From IMG/VR virus record IMGVR_UViG_3300030007_000008, positions 1-47,847 of that record: a DNA stretch of 47,847 bases. One strand, written 5' to 3'. The notes under the pieces were generated by a model. It saw nothing but the letters and a program-made list of their open reading frames with translations. It had not been told where the DNA came from and searched no databases. The position numbers and the translations under genes are program-made. Below are positions 1 to 8,594 of this stretch, piece after piece. The stretch's first letter is position 1, and each line of letters begins with the position of its first letter. The stretch comes from a virus.

Positions 1-149
1 GGTAATCCAAGGTTGGTCCGCGTTCGATGTGAACAACAATTCATATTCGAGTGCGGACACTTTCACGTGCACGTTCCTTGCCAACAAGCTTCCTCCCGCA
101 CAAAACGCCGACTGGTTTTCAAGCCAGAAAGACGCATATGTTGAACTGT
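1..149. repeat. Left copy of 149-bp terminal redundancy
   Basis: Bases 1-149 match 47699-47847 except for one mismatch, G at 127 versus T at 47825. The overlap falls inside one reading frame that continues from the right end into the left end, so it most likely marks a circular or circularly permuted molecule that was linearised without trimming. The mismatch turns a Gln codon into His. Confidence 0.9.
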
Positions 150-1060
150 TCGTCGGAACCCCGGCAAATCCTCTTAAATGGACCGCTACCGAGTTGCCAA
201 GCTGGATTTATGGGCAGGTAGATCATATCGATTACGAGCCCTGCTCGGGAACAATTAGCGTGTCTGGCCGCGACCTAACGCGCCTGCTGATTGACGCTAA
301 GACTACCGAGAAGTGGCAAAACAAAACCGCCTCGCAAATTGCAACAATCCTAGCGCAGCGGCACGGCCTAACCGCGCAAGTCGTCGCGACCAAAACGCAA
401 GTAGGAAAGTATTACGAGATTGATCACGAGCAAATGCATGATGCTCGCACCGAGTGGGACTTGCTCACTCATCTTGCGCGAATTGAACAGTTTGATGTTC
501 ATGTGCGCGGTCAGACCTTGTTTTTCCAGCCCAAGGCATCATCCACCGCCGCCCCGTATCCGGTTATATGGACGCCGCCCGACGAATCGACAGGGTTCCC
601 GACATGCAGCGTTCTTGACCTAAAGCTAGGTCGTGCTCTCACCGTATCTCGTGGGATCGTCGTCACCGTTCGCTCTTGGAACGACGCGGCGCAAAAGGTC
701 TTTACCGCAAGCTATCCGCCGAACGCTGCCAAGCAAATCAAACCCGGCTCGGCCACGTTGCCGGGGAACGCGACGCAATATTTTTACAACATCGCAAACC
801 TGACGCAGCAAGCGGTCGTTCAGCGCGCATATGCACAGTACCAAGACCTAATTCAGCACGAAATGACCGCTTCGTTTTCCATTCCTGGAACGAGTGCCTT
901 GGATGTTCCTGGGACCATCAATCTTAGCGGAACAGGGACTAAGTGGGATCAGCCCTATTACCCCGACTCCATCAAACGCAAGCTCAGTTTCGCCAGCGGC
1001 TACACGATGGAAGTAAGCGCGAAAAACCATAGCCCTGATTCGGAGGAAACAACGGCATGA
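2..1060 (+). CDS. Baseplate hub protein, gpD-like (3' part; start lies at right end of window)
   Basis: The frame is open to the left edge. In the circular genome it starts at TTG 47646, which overlaps the end of the preceding gene by 8 bp, giving about 370 residues. Its place between a LysM-like tail protein and the spike/baseplate genes, and its size, fit the P2 gpD / T4 gp27-like tail hub that forms the base of the tail tube. An internal GTG at 29 is not needed once the circle is closed. It overlaps the next gene by 4 bp. The family call rests on size, synteny and general composition, not on a catalytic motif. Confidence 0.75.
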   Translation, partial: VIQGWSAFDVNNNSYSSADTFTCTFLANKLPPAQNADWFSSQKDAYVELFVGTPANPLKWTATELPSWIYGQVDHIDYEPCSGTISVSGRDLTRLLIDAKTTEKWQNKTASQIATILAQRHGLTAQVVATKTQVGKYYEIDHEQMHDARTEWDLLTHLARIEQFDVHVRGQTLFFQPKASSTAAPYPVIWTPPDESTGFPTCSVLDLKLGRALTVSRGIVVTVRSWNDAAQKVFTASYPPNAAKQIKPGSATLPGNATQYFYNIANLTQQAVVQRAYAQYQDLIQHEMTASFSIPGTSALDVPGTINLSGTGTKWDQPYYPDSIKRKLSFASGYTMEVSAKNHSPDSEETTA

Positions 1061-1716
1061 GCCGCGCTATCGATCAGCTAACGAACAACATGCGGCAACA
1101 AGCGGAATTGTCCGCTCGCTCAGTCGCCAAGCCACGAACCGGAATCATTACCTCATACGACCCAACGAAACACGCCGTCAAGGTCACGCTTCAGCCTGAA
1201 GGCGAGGAAGTAGCAGGCTGGGTTCCGCTGGGTGCTGTAGGGGTCGGCAATGGCTTTGGCGTGCTATCCGCGCCGAACCTTGGCGATATGGTTCAAGTGA
1301 CGTTCAGCGAGGGCGACATTAAAGCCCCGCGCATCACGGGTCGATTCTTCTCTAACGTCAACATGCCCCCGGCTGTTCCCGCTGGCGAAACTTGGATCGT
1401 TCACGCGTCAGGATCGATTCTGAAGTTCCACAACGATGGAACGGTCGAATTGACGGCGGCTTCTACGATCACCTACAACGCGACTCAGCACCATTTCATC
1501 GGCCCCGTCCAACTCGATAGCACGCTCAACGTGAATCAGAAAATATCTGGCGAAGGCGGAATGACGATTAGCGGAGACAACGGGACCGGGAACGCATCCT
1601 CAGTAACAGGCAATACGAACTTTCTTGGTCAAGTGTCCGCTAACGGGCATCGAATCGATGATTCACATAAGCACGTTAATTCTGGCGGCTCCGGCCTTGG
1701 TGGTGTTCCTCAATGA
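1057..1716 (+). CDS. Baseplate spike / assembly protein V (OB-fold)
   Basis: 219 residues. The N-terminal 100 residues look like the gpV/gp5 OB-fold (KPRTGIITSYDPTKHAVKV; GFGVLSAPNLGDMVQVTF), followed by a Gly/Asn/Thr-rich repetitive C-terminus typical of a trimeric beta-helical membrane-piercing tip. The C-terminal DDSHKHVNSGG segment resembles the metal-binding apex seen in P2 gpV-type spikes. It overlaps its neighbours by 4 bp on both sides, as expected in a translationally coupled baseplate operon. Confidence 0.85.
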   Translation: MSRAIDQLTNNMRQQAELSARSVAKPRTGIITSYDPTKHAVKVTLQPEGEEVAGWVPLGAVGVGNGFGVLSAPNLGDMVQVTFSEGDIKAPRITGRFFSNVNMPPAVPAGETWIVHASGSILKFHNDGTVELTAASTITYNATQHHFIGPVQLDSTLNVNQKISGEGGMTISGDNGTGNASSVTGNTNFLGQVSANGHRIDDSHKHVNSGGSGLGGVPQ

Positions 1717-2114
1717 CCGATCTTTATCACTTTTGGGGGAATGACCTAACCGCCTCACCCTCTGGCGATCTGGCGACGGCTGACGACAGCGAAACAACGC
1801 TGCAGCAGATATTGCGCGCGTTGATGACAAACCCGGCTCTGAACGATTCGGCCGGGAATCCTATCGCGTCGGCCGACTATTCTGACCATCCGACATTTGG
1901 CGCTGGCTTGCCGCGCCGGATCGGTTCAAACCTGAATGTCGGCGTCATTCGCGGCCTTGTCCGCTCCGTGGTTCTTTCGTTCCCGGCTGTGTCTCGCTCA
2001 CCGGCTCCCGTCATCGACGTATCACCGTTCAACGATGGCGCGACTATCAACATTCAGTATGTCAATCTCGTAACGGGAGTGACTGACACACTATCATTTG
2101 ACATCAACCAATGA
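1713..2114 (+). CDS. Baseplate wedge protein, gp25/gpW-like
   Basis: 133 residues, overlapping the spike gene upstream and gpJ downstream by 4 bp each. It begins DLYHFWGNDL and contains ETTLQQILRALMTNP, the pattern of phage proteins in the gp25/gpW position that join the wedge to the sheath. Order V-W-J-I is the conserved contractile-tail baseplate order. The assignment depends mainly on synteny and length. Confidence 0.7.
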   Translation: MTDLYHFWGNDLTASPSGDLATADDSETTLQQILRALMTNPALNDSAGNPIASADYSDHPTFGAGLPRRIGSNLNVGVIRGLVRSVVLSFPAVSRSPAPVIDVSPFNDGATINIQYVNLVTGVTDTLSFDINQ

Positions 2115-3262
2115 GCGTAAATAGCCAGTCATTCACACAGATTCTAACCAGCTTCGCAACGGTCGTTCAAGGTCAGGCATCCTCCCTCGTAAACTTCGTC
2201 ACCGGCTCAATTATGCGAGCCGTTGGCGAGGGCGTTGCATGGATTTCGATGTGGCTTCAATCGCTGATCTTGAACGCAATCGCACTTACCCGTGCGGTAA
2301 CGTCTAGCGGCGCTGATCTGGATTCGTGGTTAGCTCAGTTCGGGTTTTATCGGCTTGCCCCGACCGCTGCAAGCGGCCAAGTAACGCTGTCTCGATTCAC
2401 GTACACGCAGCAAGCGATTGTCCCTGTTGGCTCCATTGTGCAGACTGGCGACGGGACGCAGCAGTACCAAGTAATAGCGGACACGACCAACCCGGCATAC
2501 AGCGTCACGTTGGGCGGCTTCGTCATCGCGGCCGGTACGCAGACAGTCACGCTAACCGTAGTAAGCATCACGCCTGGCTCGAACTCGCTTAGCCTGCCCG
2601 ACGCATCCGGCAATGTGTCGGCTGGCGTAATCAATGCTCTCTACCAGTCGATTCCATTTGTCGATACGGTGAGTAATGCCATTGCGTTTTCGAACGGCGT
2701 CAACGCTGAATCTGATGTATCGGCGCGGATTCGATTCGTCGGCTATCTGGCGACACTTGCCAAGGCAACGCGGGCCGCTGTACTCGCCGCTGTCGCTGCG
2801 CTCGGATCAAACTTTGTATGCACGATTGCAGAGAACATCACGTATGGCGGCGTTACGCAAATGGGGTATTTCTATGTCGTCGTAGATGACGGCACGGGAG
2901 CGCCATCGAGCGGCACTCTATCGACGGTCTATAACGCAATCGATGCAGTGCGGCCCTTCACGTCAACGTTCGGCGTGTTCGCGCCAGTGGTTCAAAACGC
3001 TGTCGTATCGCTCTCGATCACAACCACATCGACGGGCGCGGGTCACGCAGCAACCGCCGCAGTGGTTCAACTCGCGTTGCTGTCCTACATCAACACTATG
3101 AAGCTCGGGCAGACCCTTTCGTATTTCCGAATCGGTCAAATTGCGTTCGACGCGTCAACCGATGTTGTGGACGTGCTTGCTGTCCTGCTGAATGGTGGCA
3201 CTGCTGATTTCACGGCAACTCCGCAGCAGGTTATCAAGTCAACCAGCGTATCGGTGATCTGA
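2111..3262 (+). CDS. Baseplate J-like protein
   Basis: 383 residues, the expected size for a P2 gpJ / T4 gp6-type wedge protein. The N-terminus has a helical segment followed by SSGADLDSWLAQFGFYRLAPTAASGQ, typical of the family, then beta-rich repeats (PVGSIVQTGDG, FVIAAGTQTVTL). The middle contains ESDVSARIRFVGYLATLAKATRAAV, matching the conserved J motif region. It forms the outer baseplate ring with the W and I proteins. The start ATG overlaps the preceding stop by 4 bp. Confidence 0.9.
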   Translation: MSVNSQSFTQILTSFATVVQGQASSLVNFVTGSIMRAVGEGVAWISMWLQSLILNAIALTRAVTSSGADLDSWLAQFGFYRLAPTAASGQVTLSRFTYTQQAIVPVGSIVQTGDGTQQYQVIADTTNPAYSVTLGGFVIAAGTQTVTLTVVSITPGSNSLSLPDASGNVSAGVINALYQSIPFVDTVSNAIAFSNGVNAESDVSARIRFVGYLATLAKATRAAVLAAVAALGSNFVCTIAENITYGGVTQMGYFYVVVDDGTGAPSSGTLSTVYNAIDAVRPFTSTFGVFAPVVQNAVVSLSITTTSTGAGHAATAAVVQLALLSYINTMKLGQTLSYFRIGQIAFDASTDVVDVLAVLLNGGTADFTATPQQVIKSTSVSVI

Positions 3263-3927
3263 TGGCTACAGGCGACCAAGCAGATATTTTCGCGCGGCTC
3301 AGTGAGCGCACTCCAAAGGGCTGGTTCGGTAGCGTGCATCCGATTGTTGATGCTCTGCTGCAAGGCGTAGCGGCTATCTTCGCTGGCGTGTATTCATGCT
3401 ACGCGTACATGGTTCTTCAAACGCGTCTTCAGACATCGACCGATGGATGGCTCGACCTTTCGGCGGCCGATTATTTCGGGCCTACTGGCCTGCTACGCAT
3501 TCCGAACGAGCAAGACCCGACCTATCGGAATCGAATCAAGGTCAACATCATTCGCGAGCGAGGAACGCGAAACGCAGTCATCAAGGTTTTAACCGATCTA
3601 ACCGGGCGAGCGCCAACCATCATTGAGCCATTGCGCCCCGCTGACACTGGCGCTTATGGCATTGCATGCGGCTATGGCGTGGCTGGCGCGTATGGATCAA
3701 TGCTGATGGCATACCAAGCGTTTGTAACCGCCTACCGGCCTGCCGGAACCGGTATCCCGAACGTGGGCGGTTACAGCTCATCCGTTGCCGGTTACTCGCA
3801 GGCATCACAAGCCGAATACGCGAACATTGGATCGACGCTAAGCGGAGTCACCGACGCGGCTATCTATGCCGCTGTCGCATCTGTCATCCCCGCCGCAACT
3901 ATCGTTTGGGTTCACATTTCGAACTAA
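3262..3927 (+). CDS. Baseplate / tail protein I-like
   Basis: 221 residues immediately after gpJ (1-bp overlap). Position and size match the gpI slot, whose product links the baseplate wedge to tail fibres. The segment DPTYRNRIKVNIIRERGTR with an acidic LTDLTGRAPTIIEPL following it is typical of these proteins. The C-terminal third is rich in Gly/Ala/Tyr/Ser and may be the fibre-contacting part. A strong terminator follows, closing the baseplate transcript before the fibre gene. Confidence 0.75.
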   Translation: MATGDQADIFARLSERTPKGWFGSVHPIVDALLQGVAAIFAGVYSCYAYMVLQTRLQTSTDGWLDLSAADYFGPTGLLRIPNEQDPTYRNRIKVNIIRERGTRNAVIKVLTDLTGRAPTIIEPLRPADTGAYGIACGYGVAGAYGSMLMAYQAFVTAYRPAGTGIPNVGGYSSSVAGYSQASQAEYANIGSTLSGVTDAAIYAAVASVIPAATIVWVHISN

Positions 3928-3950
3928 GCGCCCCGCATTGAAGAAACCAT

Positions 3951-3974
3951 AAGCCCGCACTCGCGGGCTTTTCC
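3951..3974 (+). terminator. Intrinsic terminator after baseplate operon
   Basis: Perfect 8-bp stem AAGCCCGC/GCGGGCTT with an ACTC loop, followed by TTCC. It lies between the gpI-like gene and the tail fibre. Confidence 0.8.
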
Positions 3975-3994
3975 TATTTCAGGATCGAAAATAC

Positions 3995-5728
3995 ATGGAT
4001 CGCCAGATTGTCTATGCGGGTGCTATTCCGCTTGAAACCGATATTCTCAACACCAACCGGAACACGCTCACCGCCATTGCGGAACTTTGCCAAGATATTT
4101 TCGGCACGAGCACGGTTTTCACCGGCCTCGGTTGCGTTCCCGCCATCCCCGCAGCGCTTACGGTAACGATCAATCCCGGCCGTGTTTATTCGCTTCAAAA
4201 CCGCGATACGCTGGCCTATTCGTCGCTCGCTGCCGATACGGTAAATCAGATCGTCAAGCAAGGTATCATGTTGACGGCTCAATCGTTGGCGTGCGCTGCC
4301 CCGGCGACTGCTGGCTTTTCGGTGAACTACCTTATCTCGGCCTCGTTCGTTGAGCAAGACATCACGCCTGTTGTCTTGCCTTACTACAACGCGGCCAATC
4401 CGGCGCAAGCGTTCAGCGGCCCCGGCAATACAGGCACTTCGCAGAACACCACGCGGCAAGACACGGTGCAACTTACGTTGACCGCTGGCATTGCCGCTGC
4501 CACTGGATCGCAAACGACTCCGGCTACTCCGGTCGGCACTATCGCGCTTTGGGTGGTGACGGTCGCGAATGGTCAAACCACGATCACGTCATCGAGCATC
4601 GCGCAAGCCTCGGGCGCTCCGATCCTGACTAGCTCGCTGCTGCAAGCGATCCAGGCGGACACACTGACGTATGGCGTTGATGTCGGCACGGTGAACGTTG
4701 TACAGGCGACGTATCAGCTTCCGATTACCGCGCTCGTTGAGAACATGAACCTTTGGGTTCGGTTCAAGAACGCGAACACGGGGCCGATGACGTTCACCCC
4801 GGCCCCTGGCCTCATCGCTCCGCTGCCAGTAGTCGGCGGCAATCACTCTGCGTTGCAAGGTGGCGAGGCGGTCGCTAACGGTCGCGGCAATCTCGTATAT
4901 CGAGCCGATATTACGTCATGGGTTCTTATGGAAAGCTCGGGCGGGGCGATGCAAGTCTCCCCCGCCACCGCTAGCCAGCATGCGGTTGAATTCGGGCAAG
5001 TCTCGGGCGTTGTTGGGCAGGCTCGCAACCTGTTTATGAGTATCCCCGCTGCAAGCACAACGGCAACGATTACGGCCGACGAAATTGTTGTTGAAACGGC
5101 TCTCGGCGGGTTGCGATATTGTCTGCCGGGTTTCAACAAGACCATCAACCTAGCGACGGTTGGCGCGGGCGGAATGGATACAGGGGCGGCACCTGTCAGC
5201 GGCTATGTTGCGTTGTATGTGATATATAACCCAACCACCCAAACTGCTGCGCTGTTGGCAACGAATGCCGCTACAGTTCAGCCAAACATCTATGCTGGCG
5301 CGAATATGCCTGTTGGGTATACGGCGTCAGCACTTGTCAGCGCATGGCTGACGAATGCATCAAAACAGTTTGTTATTGGAGCGCAGCGGGACCGTTTTTG
5401 TACCCCTGCCCAAGTCCAAGTTTTATCCACCGCGACAATTTTCACCAACGCAGGTTTGGCTTTGGCGATACCGCCAAATGCTGTAAGCATTGACGGAACT
5501 CTTGGCGTCAGTTGCACCGCAGCGTCAAATCTATTGCTAACCCTCGCTCCGACAGCAACAAACCTTTTCGGAGCAAAGCAGAACCAGGCATCGATTGGGG
5601 CAGGGACAACGATCATAAATAGCTTCTCAAACTTGGCTTTAGTAGCACCGCAAGCTACTTACGTGACGACAGCAAGCTCAGCCGTTACACCGGCTTTTTC
5701 TGTATACGTTGTAGGGTATTCAATATGA
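3995..5728 (+). CDS. Tail fibre protein
   Basis: 577 residues, downstream of the gpI-like baseplate gene and before a tiny accessory ORF, the normal place for the receptor-binding fibre. The protein is Ala/Thr/Val/Asn-rich with long beta-type stretches and no signal peptide or enzyme motif. The N-terminal region (MDRQIVYAGAIPLETDILNTN) is probably the baseplate attachment, and the last 200 residues, more hydrophobic and repetitive, the receptor-binding tip. It starts at ATG 3995 just after the terminator. Confidence 0.8.
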   Translation: MDRQIVYAGAIPLETDILNTNRNTLTAIAELCQDIFGTSTVFTGLGCVPAIPAALTVTINPGRVYSLQNRDTLAYSSLAADTVNQIVKQGIMLTAQSLACAAPATAGFSVNYLISASFVEQDITPVVLPYYNAANPAQAFSGPGNTGTSQNTTRQDTVQLTLTAGIAAATGSQTTPATPVGTIALWVVTVANGQTTITSSSIAQASGAPILTSSLLQAIQADTLTYGVDVGTVNVVQATYQLPITALVENMNLWVRFKNANTGPMTFTPAPGLIAPLPVVGGNHSALQGGEAVANGRGNLVYRADITSWVLMESSGGAMQVSPATASQHAVEFGQVSGVVGQARNLFMSIPAASTTATITADEIVVETALGGLRYCLPGFNKTINLATVGAGGMDTGAAPVSGYVALYVIYNPTTQTAALLATNAATVQPNIYAGANMPVGYTASALVSAWLTNASKQFVIGAQRDRFCTPAQVQVLSTATIFTNAGLALAIPPNAVSIDGTLGVSCTAASNLLLTLAPTATNLFGAKQNQASIGAGTTIINSFSNLALVAPQATYVTTASSAVTPAFSVYVVGYSI

Positions 5729-5913
5729 CAACTATCGATGTTCAGTTCTCGGACGCGTCTCAGGCCGTTATCATTTCGTATTTTGCTATGCCTCAGAACC
5801 CCGGTTCATGGCCCAATCAAGGCACTGTAGACACAAGCGATGCGCGCTGGAAGGCATACTTTTCATCTGTGCCAGCGATGATGCAGTCTGGTTTGCCGCT
5901 CTCCGGAAGCTGA
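5725..5913 (+). CDS. Small protein downstream of tail fibre
   Basis: 62 residues; ATG overlaps the fibre stop by 4 bp, so it is translationally coupled. It could be a fibre chaperone or a small fibre-associated protein, but the sequence carries no recognisable motif. It is followed within 3 bp by the end of a convergent gene with no clear terminator between them. Confidence 0.6.
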   Translation: MTTIDVQFSDASQAVIISYFAMPQNPGSWPNQGTVDTSDARWKAYFSSVPAMMQSGLPLSGS

Positions 5914-5916
5914 AAT

Positions 5917-6669
5917 TCAATTGGCCTTGTCGGCAAAAAATATTACCCGATCCCAATAATTGAGGTCGGCTAATTGATCGGTGAAGCGAAGGCGCTGCAT
6001 CACGTCGCCCGCTCTAAAGCTCTGCCAATCGGATAGCGTGTAGTTCTGAAGCGCAAGCGGGTGAGGCATGGGGATGATTGAAATTCCAGATTGGAACCCG
6101 GCATCCTTGGCAAATTGGTCCATCTCTTCGAGCACCACGTCACGTTCTATCCACGTTGGGTCACGCTCCCTCATGAACTCAACGAATGCTATGGTTTCAG
6201 GTGATTTGCTATGACGCGCGCCGGGCTCCACAAAGATGGCGCGGCCACCGGGCTTTAGAACTCGATAGAACTCCGAGAAAACTTTAGGATAGTCGTGCAT
6301 GTGGTGCACGGTGTCATAACAAAGAAGGTGCCCGAAGGTGTTAGATTCAAACGGCATCGCGTGCCCGTCACCCTGCTCCACTGACAGCAAGCTAGGGTTG
6401 ACTCGGCAGTCAGATGCAACTCGTTCCTTTATGCACGCGTCGATGAGATCGCCGTTGATGTCAAACGATACAGTCTGAAATCCCATGCGTGCGCAAAATT
6501 CTGAGACCCACGTTGTCCCTGACCCAAAGTCAAGAATCGGATATTCGAGCGCATCTTGCTTGAAACTCGATACCATGACGCCGAAATCGAACAAAAGCCG
6601 CCCCGCTGCTCGACCGGACGAAAACGGTTCTTTGGCGAAGTTCCTGACATCATCTTGAGAGAATTTCAT
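5917..6669 (-). CDS. Class I SAM-dependent methyltransferase (cargo gene)
   Basis: 250 residues. Motif I is LDFGSGTTWVSEF (SAM-binding glycine loop, about residues 47-59), the acidic end of strand 2 is SFDINGDL, and a C-terminal VLKPGGRAIFVEP is the typical Methyltransf_11 post-motif. There is no target-recognition domain or DNA-methylase DPPY/NPPY motif, so a small molecule or glycan is a likelier substrate than DNA. The ATG follows a strong AAGGAGGG. It is antisense to the flanking structural and lysis genes, as cargo genes are. Modification of host surface glycans (lysogenic conversion) is inference. Confidence 0.8.
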   Translation of the reverse strand: MKFSQDDVRNFAKEPFSSGRAAGRLLFDFGVMVSSFKQDALEYPILDFGSGTTWVSEFCARMGFQTVSFDINGDLIDACIKERVASDCRVNPSLLSVEQGDGHAMPFESNTFGHLLCYDTVHHMHDYPKVFSEFYRVLKPGGRAIFVEPGARHSKSPETIAFVEFMRERDPTWIERDVVLEEMDQFAKDAGFQSGISIIPMPHPLALQNYTLSDWQSFRAGDVMQRLRFTDQLADLNYWDRVIFFADKAN

Positions 6670-6705
6670 TGCGCCCTCCTTATGGGAGTGGTGAGTTTAT
6701 CAAAC

Positions 6706-6741
6706 CCGCCCGAACTCATCGAAAAATAGGTGCTCGGGCGG
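6706..6741 (-). terminator. Hairpin between SGNH and methyltransferase genes
   Basis: Inverted repeat CCGCCCGA ... TCGGGCGG with a 20-nt loop, followed on the minus strand by GTTTG. It lies just downstream of the SGNH gene and could terminate or attenuate its transcript. The T-tract is poor. Confidence 0.5.
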
Positions 6742-6757
6742 CTCTTTCCCCTGCGCG

Positions 6758-7513
6758 TCACCCCTGAAGCATCTTATTGACGATCACCAATAACGGGGGG
6801 AAATAGTGACTCTCCTTGAACGCGTAGCCCGCATCGTTTGGGTGCTCGGCATCTGACCCAAGTAGCACGGTGCACCAACCCGGGTATGCCTTGAAAGCGT
6901 TGTACACAGGCAGGACTGGAACGCTATCCGCCGATGCGGTTGAGTTCATCGTTGAAACGAACTGGTCAGTAACGGGCAGGTTGCTTCCGGGGATGCGGCA
7001 TACCGGATTTGGCTCTTCATGAATCGGCATAGCATTTGCCGCCCTGACAGTCTCGTCCCATAGCTTTACCCAGGTCGCATACTGGTCCATTGTTTCATTG
7101 AAAACGTACTGATCATTAATTTGACTGTTCGTGATTACGATGTCTGCTGGCGTGGCGAGCGCTGCAAGACGCGTTGCAAGCGGAACGGTTACCGGGCCAC
7201 CTGTCTGTAGATCGTCAGGAAATGAACTCCCTGAGATCGATCCATCGATCACAGTAACCAGCCCAGGAAGAGCCAAATCAAAATCTTTCTGCATCCTCAT
7301 TGCTGGAGTGTTGGGGGTTTTTTGTGACGGGTATTCCGTGTCGACCCCCCAATTTGTACTATCGCCGTCAAGAAAAATTGTGATGTGGGTCTTTGCCGGT
7401 GGCTTTGGCGCAACAGCAACCGCAGGTTGCGCCGAATTTCCCGACGAACCACCACCGCCGCCACCACAAGCAGATAACAAGCAGCACAACGCGAGGACTA
7501 GACCTAATTTCAT
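6758..7513 (-). CDS. Secreted SGNH/GDSL-hydrolase-like lipoprotein
   Basis: 251 residues from ATG 7513, chosen because of GGAG six bases upstream and because it gives a clean lipoprotein signal (hydrophobic stretch then LLSAC, Cys16 lipidated, followed by a glycine run). FLDGDSTNWG supplies the GDS nucleophile block (Ser52), and SDAEHPNDAGY near the C-terminus supplies the catalytic Asp-x-x-His-like block. These enzymes are esterases or deacylases. Here it would be membrane-anchored and exported, so it may alter O-acetylation or lipids at the cell surface. An operator/promoter at 7550 lies 40 bp upstream. Confidence 0.8.
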   Translation of the reverse strand: MKLGLVLALCCLLSACGGGGGGSSGNSAQPAVAVAPKPPAKTHITIFLDGDSTNWGVDTEYPSQKTPNTPAMRMQKDFDLALPGLVTVIDGSISGSSFPDDLQTGGPVTVPLATRLAALATPADIVITNSQINDQYVFNETMDQYATWVKLWDETVRAANAMPIHEEPNPVCRIPGSNLPVTDQFVSTMNSTASADSVPVLPVYNAFKAYPGWCTVLLGSDAEHPNDAGYAFKESHYFPPLLVIVNKMLQG

Positions 7514-7547
7514 TTTTAACTCCATGGGTTTGTTCGATGGGGTGACA

Positions 7548-7577
7548 ATACTACCATTACGGTAGTAATTCAAGAAC
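7548..7577 (-). promoter_or_regulatory. Operator ACTACC-ATTAC-GGTAGT with leftward -10
   Basis: The most perfect copy of the genome-wide palindrome (7550-7566, both arms 6/6). Read on the minus strand, TAGTAT at 7553-7548 is a plausible -10 for the SGNH lipoprotein; the -35 (TCTTGA, 16 bp away) is weak. It lies between divergent genes. Confidence 0.7.
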
Positions 7578-7600
7578 TATTTTTCATGCCTAGGACATAG

Positions 7601-7900
7601 ATGGATTTTCAAACACTCAACGCGTGGATGGTCTTGTGCGTGACCGCGCTTGTAGGTCTTGGCTGGTGGCTGTTCCGCACGCTGCATGCAAAGGTTGACC
7701 AGACCGACCGGAACGCCAACTTAGCGGTCGATATGGTTAAGGACCAACTGTCGAAGCACGAGTTGTATTGCGCTCAAAACTACGTCACGAACCCGGCTCT
7801 TACGGCCTCAATCGAAACAATAAACCGAGCGGTCGATGCGATTTTCAAGAAGCTTGAACGCATTGACGAAAAGCTAGACCGGAAAGCCGACAAGCCATGA
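7601..7900 (+). CDS. Single-TM coiled-coil protein of the lysis region
   Basis: 99 residues: a membrane segment at about residues 9-25 (WMVLCVTALVGLGWWLF), then a charged helical tail (KVDQTDRNANLAVDMVKDQL, KKLERIDEKLDRKADKP). It overlaps the endolysin start by 4 bp. This topology fits either a type III-like holin or an inner-membrane spanin/pinholin-like accessory; sequence alone does not separate them. Confidence 0.7.
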   Translation: MDFQTLNAWMVLCVTALVGLGWWLFRTLHAKVDQTDRNANLAVDMVKDQLSKHELYCAQNYVTNPALTASIETINRAVDAIFKKLERIDEKLDRKADKP

Positions 7901-8544
7901 ATATCACGCCTGATCTACTGATGGAAACGGTCCAGCCGTTGACCACGAACGCCGCTCGTTGGGCTGATCCACTGCAAGCCGCGTGCGTCAAATACTCCAT
8001 AAACACGCCGCAACGTCTCGCCGCGTTCCTGGCGCAGATCGGCCACGAGTCGGGCTCGCTATCGGCGACTAGCGAATCGTTCGATTACTCGATACCTGCA
8101 CTGATGGCGACGTTCCCGCGCGTCATGACTTACACGGTTGCCGTGAAGTACGGTCGCCAGCCGAATGAAAAGGCCGTCCCGCTTGCTCGCCAAATGCAGA
8201 TCGCAAACATGGTCTATGGCAACAAGTACGGTAACGGCGGAACAGCATCGGGCGATGGCTGGAAATATCGCGGCTCTGGTCCGGTTCAAACAACGTTCGC
8301 CGCTAACTTCCAGGCGGCCAAGGACGGAACGGGCATTGATGTTGTCACTAACCCCGATCTAGTCCGCACGGACGCCGCCACGGGCGCTATGGTCGCTGGA
8401 TTCTTCTGGATCAATCACGGCCTGAATAGTCTTTCGGACGCTGGCGAGTTTGAAGCCATAACGCGGCGCATCAATCCCGCGATGGCTGGCGCTTCCGACC
8501 GTGACGCGCGATTCGTCCGCTGCAAAGCCGCGCTCGGCATCTAA
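7897..8544 (+). CDS. Endolysin, GH19 chitinase-like muramidase
   Basis: 215 residues of the phage GH19 family, which cleaves the peptidoglycan sugar backbone. AFLAQIGHESG gives the general acid Glu51 and TSESFDYS the second acid Glu60. WKYRGSGPVQTT is the substrate-cleft motif (normally GRGxxQLTG) and GFFWINHGLN the C-terminal conserved block. There is no signal peptide, so export through a holin is expected. A strong terminator follows. Confidence 0.9.
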   Translation: MNITPDLLMETVQPLTTNAARWADPLQAACVKYSINTPQRLAAFLAQIGHESGSLSATSESFDYSIPALMATFPRVMTYTVAVKYGRQPNEKAVPLARQMQIANMVYGNKYGNGGTASGDGWKYRGSGPVQTTFAANFQAAKDGTGIDVVTNPDLVRTDAATGAMVAGFFWINHGLNSLSDAGEFEAITRRINPAMAGASDRDARFVRCKAALGI

Positions 8545-8565
8545 ATAAACCTTCAATCGGAAACT

Positions 8566-8588
8566 GCCCGCCGCGTGCGGGCTTTTTT
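8566..8588 (+). terminator. Intrinsic terminator after endolysin
   Basis: GCCCGC/GCGGGC stem with a CGCGT loop followed by six T. It would end or attenuate the lysis transcript before the HNH-like gene. Confidence 0.8.
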
Positions 8589-8594
8589 ACGTCT

